NCBI GenBank assembly: GCA_009760855.2
Contig: WPIO01000105.1
Span: 1,097,001-1,161,000 of the forward strand
Direction: 5' to 3'
Origin: Cristatella mucedo
Lineage: Eukaryota > Bryozoa > Phylactolaemata > Cristatellidae
Length of the DNA: 64,000 nucleotides
Shown here: piece after piece, positions 43,683-64,000 of the stretch
Position numbering within the stretch: position 1 is the first letter of the stretch
How the letters are laid out: every line of letters begins with the position of its first letter
The notes under the pieces: generated by a model
The model's database searches: none
The model's input: the letters and a program-made list of their open reading frames with translations, nothing else
Told to the model about the DNA's origin: nothing
Program-made: the position numbers and the translations under genes

Positions 43683-44118
43683 GTGCAAAAACTGGCAGAC
43701 TTTCATAATTTGGTATTGTGTGACGGCAAATTGGAGTGGCAAGTCCAATTCGTTTTAACTTACGCGACGTACCGATTCAGCTACCGCATGGTACAATTGT
43801 CGTGGTTGCACGAGGTTTGCCGACACGTGAGTTCACTCACTCCCACCAGTGCATTCAAGTACTAATCTCCACTGAAGCATCGCAGATGCCGCCGCGAAAA
43901 GGTTATGACCCGCCAGAGAATGAGCTCCTCCAAGTCGGCAAGAATTTGAAGGCGAGCAGTCAGTCAACGAGCAGAAAGCGGAAAAACAAAAAGCGTCTTT
44001 TAATCATAAAACCGAGGGAATATATATGGCAGCGAAAAAATATTGTCGCATCGTCACTATGCAGCCTGTTACATCGCCAAGCTGTGCGGCTCCTTGACGT
44101 CCACACAGGGAGAGTTAT
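43683..44118 (+). other. Unassigned open frames
   Basis: A 134-codon frame at 43736-44140 includes a Lys/Arg-rich block (SRKRKNKKRLLIIKPRE). It lies between LINE fragments and runs into one. No domain, splice pair or repeat match is visible. Probably not a gene. Confidence 0.2.
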
Positions 44119-44121
44119 AGT

Positions 44122-44375
44122 AATAATACACTTGATATAGTGCCCTCAGCGAACTCAATCTCTTTCTAGGCACTTTACATTTATTGCAAAGAAAAGTGCG
44201 ATCGAATGGTTAGTGGTAGCATGCTCAATAAACAACAATAACATGGTTAGGGGTGACGTGCACAGGATGAGCATACAAGTATGGTTAGTGGCAGCATGCA
44301 CAATTTCAACATGTCGCATGAGCACATGCAAGTCGAATCACAGCGACCTACTAAATGCTGCGATAAATAGATGCA
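44122..44375 (-). mobile_element. LINE family 1 3' end
   Basis: Reverse complement of the family 3' UTR with GTGCCCTCAGCGAAC, TTTATTGCAAAGAAAAG, and 'gtgcacaggatgagcatac'. Confidence 0.88.
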
Positions 44376-44470
44376 TTGACACCAGACCCATAAATCCTAG
44401 TACAGAATATCATCATCCAGTAGTAAAGCAGCGTGCCCTTCGTCAGAGCAGCCGTCCCTAAGCCCAACAA

Positions 44471-44527
<57 letters not shown>

Positions 44528-44575
44528 GAGAGAGGGAAGAGAGAGAGATAGAGAGCGAGAGAGAGAGAGAGAGAG
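44471..44575. repeat. (GA)n microsatellite
   Basis: About 105 bp of GA with GATA and GGGA interruptions. Confidence 0.95.
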
Positions 44576-45401
44576 TCTGCAAGTGTCTGCAGTCTCGAAG
44601 CAAGATACTACAGTCGCAGGCTCGGTAGTGGCCATGCTCTAATGGCCATAAGAGCCTTTCAAAACGAGCCATATTGCAAGTTTCCCAATTTCGACGCAAG
44701 GAGCTTCGATGAGGGCCCAACTGTGACCTTAATTGCTCAAATCATCGCTCTGGAAATCTTCCAGATAAGCCGTAATAAGTCTACTTTAGATTGTCGCTGT
44801 ATTGTACACCTCTTAAGCTCTCGCTTCTTGGTATAATAAGCATTCGTCTATCGCACAGTGGCGTATCGAGGGGCAGAGGGCATACGTCTCCGGGCGCTGG
44901 ATCAGGGGGGAGTATTCCTATTTTTTAAGAGTATCGGGCGCCAGATGTACGCCTAGTACTCTTGAATTCTTTTTGGATCGCATCAAGCGAAGATATTGCT
45001 GGGCAGCACGGTGGTCCGAGCTGAAAGAAACCAAGTCGGAAGTTACAGCTCCTGCCTTCGTGGCGCCATCAACTAAAAGAAAAGGGGCGCCATCTGCGTA
45101 TAACGTCCCCATGCGCACAATGTCCTAGGAACGCCGCTGGTCGTACCGCCGTTTGGACGATCGGTAGATTTTAGCTCGGACGTCGCTGCCTCTAGTGATT
45201 GGTGCAAACGTCTCGCAGCGTTCGCGACCGTGTGAAGCGACTCAATTCTATGCTCTGCAGCTCCTGTGGGTATTAGCTGCCCCGGAGCCAGTGAGGTAAG
45301 CACTTTTCCTCAACCCGATCGAGTTCAGCACGGCGACGATGTGCAGCTCGTCGCCTGAGTTCGATTAAAAGTGCAGCTTCTTGCTTCGCCAAAGTTTATC
45401 G

Positions 45402-45475
45402 GGGAGGACGGGGGGGGAAGGGACATGGAGTGGCGGGCGGGGGGGGGAAGGGACATGGAGTGGCGGGCGGGGGAG
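45402..45475 (+). repeat. Two-copy G-rich tandem repeat
   Basis: A unit of about 34 bp built of a long G run, AAGGGACATGGAGTGGCG and another G run occurs twice. The G runs could fold into quadruplexes. The surrounding 44.6-46.0 kb shows no recognisable gene. Confidence 0.8.
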
Positions 45476-46017
45476 CCTGGAGCGAGGGAGGTTTCCTGAA
45501 TGCCCACAATTTGAACATCGAGCGATCAATTCTGCTCGTCGGCACCCAGCTTCTCGAGCGGGCGTGCTTTATGAGCATCCATATTGAGAAGCGAGCTTCG
45601 TTTGAGGCACGCTGGCTGCTCGCCAAAGGAGTCTCGCGAACCTGTCTAAGACTATCGCTAGGCGACTGCTTACGGTTTACGGCAGTTATCCTACGCTTCC
45701 TTATGCAGCATGTTACGAAACTGCTTCGGTGGCTACTGAACTGAAGTTATTAGGCCATCAGTACAGGTGCTAATCCTCGTTGACGCGTAACCTTTAATCA
45801 ACTATAATAGATAGGAGTTGGCACCTCAAAGCATGGCTAGCTGGTACAGATGCTGCCACGATAATCGGAGATATCTCGATGTCAGCAGCAGCAGCGATGC
45901 AGAGCACTCATCTCTAAACATAAAAGTCTACTGTCTTAACGGAGAGACTGGCACAGCCGCAGAACTGCACGAGCGAATGGCTCGTTTTCGTGGCCGTCGG
46001 ACGAGCCCAAAGCACAA

Positions 46018-46395
46018 CGTAATGTCATGTATCTCCGTCTGTGTAACTCCACAAAGTCATAAAGACTATGTGTGTGTTATGCAAGAGAGTGTTTTTTTAC
46101 AGAGCACTCACAGCCTAAGCGGCTTTCGGTACGCATTCGGTAGCCAACAGACTTCATCTCACGAAACAAAAAAATAGTGGGAAGCATAGCAGAGTCAGGA
46201 GAGCTGTTGAGGTAGTGAGTAGCGTGAAAGTAGCAGCCCAGGACCGCTGAAAAGGATGAGTCATAGTCGGCAGTAGGAGAGTAGTTGTCGTTGCGTAAGA
46301 ATCGTGGAAGCGAGTTCCACAGTCTAGGACCTGCAGAGCTAAAGCTTCTGTCGCCAACGGTCTTTAAGCGGAGGAATGGAACAGCTAAACAGGCT
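46018..46395 (-). mobile_element. LINE family 2 3' end
   Basis: On the minus strand: GDRSFSSAGPRLWNSLPRFL, then the family 3' end with 'ctatgactcatccttttcag' and 'actttgtggagttacac', ending near 'tacatgacatta'. Confidence 0.88.
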
Positions 46396-46399
46396 GATT

Positions 46400-47984
46400 A
46401 CAGGCTCATGAACAGGGCTTCTTCTGTCACCCAACCGTAATTAACGAATAACGTAAGTAATTAGTTCAGAATAGTTATGGGAACGGCAAATTCCATCTAG
46501 GCAGTCGTAATCTGGCTAGTGTAGCAAACCGATGTTTCTGGATTCTAGGAAAACAATCGGGCGTGTGGTTTTTGTTTATGTAGACCGCAGTCGGTGACAG
46601 CGCCTAAATGTTGTTATCTGCCAGTACTAGGCTGGGTGGCCCTCCCGGCCACTGGTTAGGCAATCGGAGCGCCGCTAGGCGTTGGCAACGGCGCCAACGA
46701 ATGAGAGCGCAGCGTTCCGGTACCGCAGAGGACAGAAGCGGGCGACGTTTGCGGCGGGCAGTAGTGCTTCCGCCGGCTGTGAGTGTGGAGGAAATAAACT
46801 GGTGGTGTTCCTCGTTGGCTAGCGTGCTGTGCCGCTCGCGACGACAAGTTAGACTACAGGGTGTATACGATGATCGCTAGTCCACAGCTCCGGGATCCAC
46901 GTGCTGCTATCCCTCCTGCGTCTCAAGTCATATGAATACATTACTTATTTAAAGCGAACTGTTAAATAAGTAAGCACATTTTCATATCGGTTTAAGATGG
47001 GCGATACACAAGGCTACTACTACAGGCTGGTTCTGGGTTGGAGGGCCTTCCAGACGCAAGAACACTTTTCGCAAGTAACGATTGGATTGTGGAATGCGAT
47101 ACTAACAGGATTAACTTGGCAGACCGGCCGCACTACAGTCGAACGGACCCTATGAGTGGACCCTGCAGTCCAGCGATGGGGAGCGGGAAGGTAACTCACA
47201 ATGTCCCTAGATAAACCTGCTCCTGATGCAATTGAATTCGCTGCTCCAGCGTCATGTCAGATAATTGATATTCAAAGACGATGAAGCCTCACGGGGACGG
47301 TGAAAAGAAAGCCCGATAGGACTAGATTAGGCCGTAATCCTGCGACCTGCATCGCGAGATGTGAGGCTTTCACGTCCGGACAGAACTAGATCGAAAGCAG
47401 AGCGCTTGTAATGGCCGACCGGCGACGAATACTGATGACGCCCGAACCCGGTATCGCGGCTGGTAACTTGTAGGAGCAGCACCAATGCATGCACGCGTCA
47501 GCGACGAAGGTCGCCTGTGCCTTAGCATAACAAGTCTGTATCCATTATGTAGACGTTCTAACTGACAGCAGCAGAGGGCTGATTATAGCCGCTCAACCGT
47601 GGCCATGGTACACCAATGGCTCAGTGACTCAGTGGCCTAGAGAGCTCAAATGTCTAAGCCGACTCCGGAAACACATCTTAACTGGCTTTTATGCTGCCTC
47701 GGCCATAGTTTGTCGCACAGTCGGTTGCCGAAAACAAAGAATAACAGTCATAACCGGCCTGATTCTGCTGGCAGCCTCCAATTGTATCCTGGTCATTAAC
47801 TTTGCTACTCCACTGGCTACTGAGGGTGACTCTGCCTTCTGGTTACTTAGCCACTTTCTGGTTACTTAGCCACTGTCCAACGTTGATTCAGTAGGCGAAA
47901 GCGTATTGTTAGATAGAGGTTGTCCCAGCACCGAGTCTGGCACAGAACAGCACCTGCCGTGTAAGCACCGGTCGATGCAAAGTA
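46400..47984. other. Intergenic sequence, nothing recognised
   Basis: No LINE/SINE motif and no splice-bounded coding stretch found. An 81-codon frame at 47624-47869 lacks recognisable features. Confidence 0.35.
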
Positions 47985-48320
47985 CAGGGCGACAGAAGCT
48001 TTAGCTCTGCCGGTCCTAGGCTGTGGAACTCGCTTCCACGATTCTTACGCAACGACAATACTCTCCTGCTGCCGACCATGGCTCATCCTTTTCAGTGGTC
48101 CTGAGCTGCTACTTCCATGTTACTCGCTACCTCAACTGCTCTCCTGACTCTGCTATGCTTCCCACTTGCTCTTTCTTGTGTGAGACGAAGTCTGTCGCCT
48201 ACCGAATGCGTACCGAAAACCGTTAAGGCTGTGAGTTCGCTACAAAAACCTCTCCTACGTAACATTCCCACATGATCTTTGTGGCTTTGCAGAGTTACAG
48301 GCAGGGATATATTAGACTAT
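47985..48320 (+). mobile_element. LINE family 2 C-terminal end and 3' UTR
   Basis: The plus strand begins within the 'GDRSFSSAG.RLWNSLP.FL' motif and continues with 'SYFHVTRYLNCSPDSAM' and KSVAYRMRTENR. It ends near 'gtggctttgcagagttaca'. Confidence 0.85.
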
Positions 48321-48584
48321 TTAGACTGACAATTCCTAATATTCGGTCCGCACATAAGAGCCAGTGAAACCATAGCCTCATGCATACCAGGCATTAAGTC
48401 GCAATGCTTCGGATGACTGGTTATATAGTGCCTCCGGCTATATTAGAAATATCTGTGGTGCCCGAGCTACTTTTAACTAGCTTTCCAATGGGATGGTGCA
48501 CGGCAAGAATGTGCAAGCAGCCCATGGCATATTTCGTCAGAAACATGCAGCACAGCACAGAAGAACAAGCGCATGGCCACGCAC

Positions 48585-48630
48585 GCACGCACACACATAC
48601 ACACCCACACACGCACAAACACACACAGAG
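48585..48630. repeat. (CA)n imperfect microsatellite
   Basis: CGCACGCACACACATACACAC type, about 45 bp. Confidence 0.8.
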
Positions 48631-48674
48631 CAAATAACTGCAAAATGGCCAAGCCATACAAAAGGCGTATCTGA

Positions 48675-49508
48675 TTTATTTAACTCAATCACTTGCATCA
48701 CGAGGTCTGCAGTCAGTAAGCTCACAGCTTGCTACTCTTGACGCACGTGCTATCAAAGAAGCCAGAGGCAATGATGCCTAGCACCTACACAGATGCATGC
48801 TACAACACTCGACACAGCTAGTATGGACGGTAGTGATGCCGTTTCGGCTACTTGCCGACACGTTCCATCGGCAAACGAAGGGCATCGATCAAGCAGATCT
48901 CGCCGACTTAAGTCCAGCTTGGCCACCGAGGCATGCTCGTTCGTTCGGCAGCTATAGCAAGGCTGCACACGACCACAGTAGCCAGCCATAGGCTATGCGG
49001 TCAAAGGTCAAGGCAGCATCTGCAGACATGAATGCAGTCTCGGCGGCCGTGGCTGCAGCCAGCTGCAGGTCGCTAGGACGCTGCTGCCCGGACGTGAACA
49101 ATGTTAGGTAAACAACAAAAGCTCCCTTGACGGTATGTTGTGGCTCCAGCTGCCGATCTCAGCCAATAATCTCGGCCACGGCTGTCCCAGCTTTTTCGCT
49201 CTGGCTCTGCCCCGACGGCATGTGCCAGACGACCAAGGAGAGGGAAGACTGATGCACAGTCCGAGGCCGGGCAACTGTCATTAGGACTCGATTTTGCTAG
49301 CCGAACGGCTGGCTTATGGCAGCCACCGGCCGAACTCGCAGACACTACCCTTGGTCGGCAGCCTCACGTTCGGGCAGTTCGGGCTCTGCATGCAAGCACG
49401 CGGCTGCTCGACTCTGCAGGTCAGACGCTGCTGGCTGGCCGCACCGCCGGCATCAGGTGCACTGCCGCAAGTGGCCGCGAGAAGCAGCAGCTGGGATTGG
49501 CGCATGGA
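48675..49508 (-). other. ARMC2: Probable ARMC2 3' UTR with poly(A) signal
   Basis: Minus-strand sequence after the ARMC2 stop. An AATAAA hexamer lies on the minus strand at 48675-48680. No other gene is visible here. Confidence 0.4.
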
Positions 49509-62474
<12,966 letters not shown>

Positions 62475-62577
62475 CTGCAAACGGTTCACATTTCTGTGTA
62501 TGTACCGGGTATGTCGGGACTCACTTCTAGCAGACCACCTCTCAGCACTTTAGCTGAGCTCACTTTTTTCTTTATTT

Positions 62578-62648
62578 TATATATATATATATATTATATT
62601 ATTATATATATATATATATTATATATTATATTATATATATTATATATG

Positions 62649-62687
<39 letters not shown>

Positions 62688-62699
62688 TATATATTATTA

Positions 62700-62746
<47 letters not shown>

Positions 62747-62747
62747 C
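62578..62747. repeat. (TA)n imperfect tract
   Basis: About 170 bp of TA with TTA/ATT interruptions, about 100 nt upstream (transcript sense) of the ARMC2 exon at 62474. Confidence 0.95.
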
Positions 62748-63239
62748 TCGTCGGACAGAGCAGCAGGGGCTAAAATCGAAGTGCAATTTGAGCTCCAGCA
62801 AACGATGTGGCGTAGCACTTGTGCAACCGCATACGTTTTTTGCGTGTTCGGTGTTTCATGCCAATCTCAGTAATTCAGAAACAACAAGCAATGCTACGGG
62901 AAGCAGACAAGATTGGCGCTTACAGACATTGTTTGTACGCAGGGGCTGACCCAAGTGGTATGCCCACACGTATGAAGGGGCTGACCCTCAAATGAATGCA
63001 GCAAGTCTACAATGCAACTTCTGAATATACGACGGACTTACAGGATGACAGCGGATTTAGCATAAGAAACAAAGGGAAGTAAAGGGGGGATAATGCTCAC
63101 TAAAAATGTGAAATTTACGTTTAGCAAGCACCTTATGCTAATTCATAAATAAATAAGCCCAGATATGCATGGCAGGGTGTGTTACGTCCATTCGACTGTC
63201 TTATAGACTTTTTGTCAGCAGTCACTTTCTCACTTTTAC

Positions 63240-63309
63240 AAGAGTCGCTCGGACATACTGCCGGAGAACCAAGAGTCCTGTTGCCATCAAGGCCAGCGGA
63301 TCTGACAAA
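63240..63309 (-). CDS. Possible further ARMC2 exon (weak)
   Basis: Acceptor 'gctgctttgcag' and donor-like GTAAAA bound 70 nt. It encodes SDPLALMATGLLVLRQYVRA and ends in phase 0, as the exon at 62474 needs. The helical hydrophobic pattern would suit an armadillo repeat, but I cannot match it to the expected ARMC2 sequence. Confidence 0.2.
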
Positions 63310-63458
63310 CTGCAAAGCAGCAAACTGTCCTGTACCATGCTCGGTAACAAGCCACCCAGCCCATCACACTCTCCCAACCTTAAAACGTCATCACATGCCG
63401 CTATTTGCTACCTCTGCTGATACAGCAGATCCAATGACGGCCTAGAAGCAGTTAGGAG

Positions 63459-63545
63459 AATAATGATAATAATAATAATAATAATAATAATAATGCACTT
63501 GACAAAGCGCCCTCAGAGAACTCAATCTCTCTCTAGGCGCTTGTG
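63459..63545 (-). mobile_element. LINE family 1 3' tail
   Basis: A (TAA)n tail followed by AAGCGCCCTCAGAGAAC and CAATCTCTCTCTAGGC in reverse orientation. Confidence 0.88.
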
Positions 63546-64000
63546 TATCATGTTCAGCGCACGAGCAATTAAAAAACGAGGGTCAAATGCACAATCCTAG
63601 GAACTTTCCATCACTTTGGCTGCCCTTTCCACAGCAAGCAGCCAACCGGTGTCTGCGACTGCTCCTAGTGACGTTCACCTCTGCCTCAATGATACAACCA
63701 CAGCTGCTAACACTGCTTCCACTGGCACAGTTGGAAGCATGCATACAGTGTAAGGCCATGCAGAAGAGGAAGCCAGAGGACACTAGGGCGCGAGATATCT
63801 CCTGAGATGATCCTTCAATGTGTTCTAGGGCCCTATGAAAGGTTTCCTATCGGGTTTAAGCCAGGACTCATGGTTGGTCAAGGTAATACAGTTTGAGAGG
63901 CGTATAGATGATCGTTGTCTAAATGCTTTTGATCGAAGCCATGTTGCCAGATAAATCCAGCCCCCTGAAAGCCATTGCACTTAGAATGCTAACATTTCCT

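Noticed and set aside
63675-63732. Mini-exon on the minus strand between 'caactgtgccag' and GTGAAC
   Set aside because: Only about 47 nt, with no match to ARMC2 and no supporting phase constraint.

Overview
This is a repeat-dense, moderately GC-rich piece of animal nuclear genome. Short exons sit in long introns with canonical splice sites. Most other sequence is decayed CR1/L2-like LINEs, two families of tRNA-derived SINEs, and very long (GA)n/(CT)n, (TA)n and (CAG)n microsatellites. Nothing is bacterial: there are no operons, IS elements or CRISPR arrays. The host is a bilaterian animal, probably an invertebrate such as a lophotrochozoan with a large genome. The species cannot be fixed from the sequence.

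Three gene segments are supported. (1) At 910-1373 (+) lies the 3' terminal coding exon of a single-pass membrane protein whose upstream exons lie before the window. (2) From about 20.4 to 40.7 kb (+), ten exons join in a consistent reading phase to a predicted 435-residue TNF-receptor-superfamily protein. It has a signal peptide, four cysteine-rich domains, one membrane helix and a C-terminal death domain, and most resembles death receptor 6 (TNFRSF21). One of its introns has a GC donor that the phase requires. (3) On the minus strand from 62.5 to 49.5 kb, six exons join in phase to the C-terminal 284 residues of ARMC2, an armadillo-repeat protein of the sperm-axoneme/cilium system. Its 5' part lies beyond the window. 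The receptor and ARMC2 are tail to tail, with about 8.8 kb between their stop codons.

Layout: 0-2.1 kb, end of gene 1; 2.1-19 kb, LINE/SINE fragments, with a CpG-rich patch near 7.2-8.2 kb holding a second candidate signal-peptide exon; 19.4-21.7 kb, CpG-rich promoter region of the receptor; 20.5-40.5 kb, receptor exons in repeat-filled introns; 40.7-49.5 kb, receptor 3' UTR, LINE debris and the ARMC2 3' end; 49.5-64 kb, ARMC2.

The most notable structures are: the phase-validated death receptor; its GC-AG intron; an ARMC2 exon flanked by a long (CTG)n tract starting 25 nt after its splice donor; a LINE copy with an exact twin-priming inversion; a SINE flanked by 65-bp direct repeats whose A-box region is repeated four times; a SINE family sharing its 3' tail with the resident LINE; and a three-arm fold-back repeat in a receptor intron.
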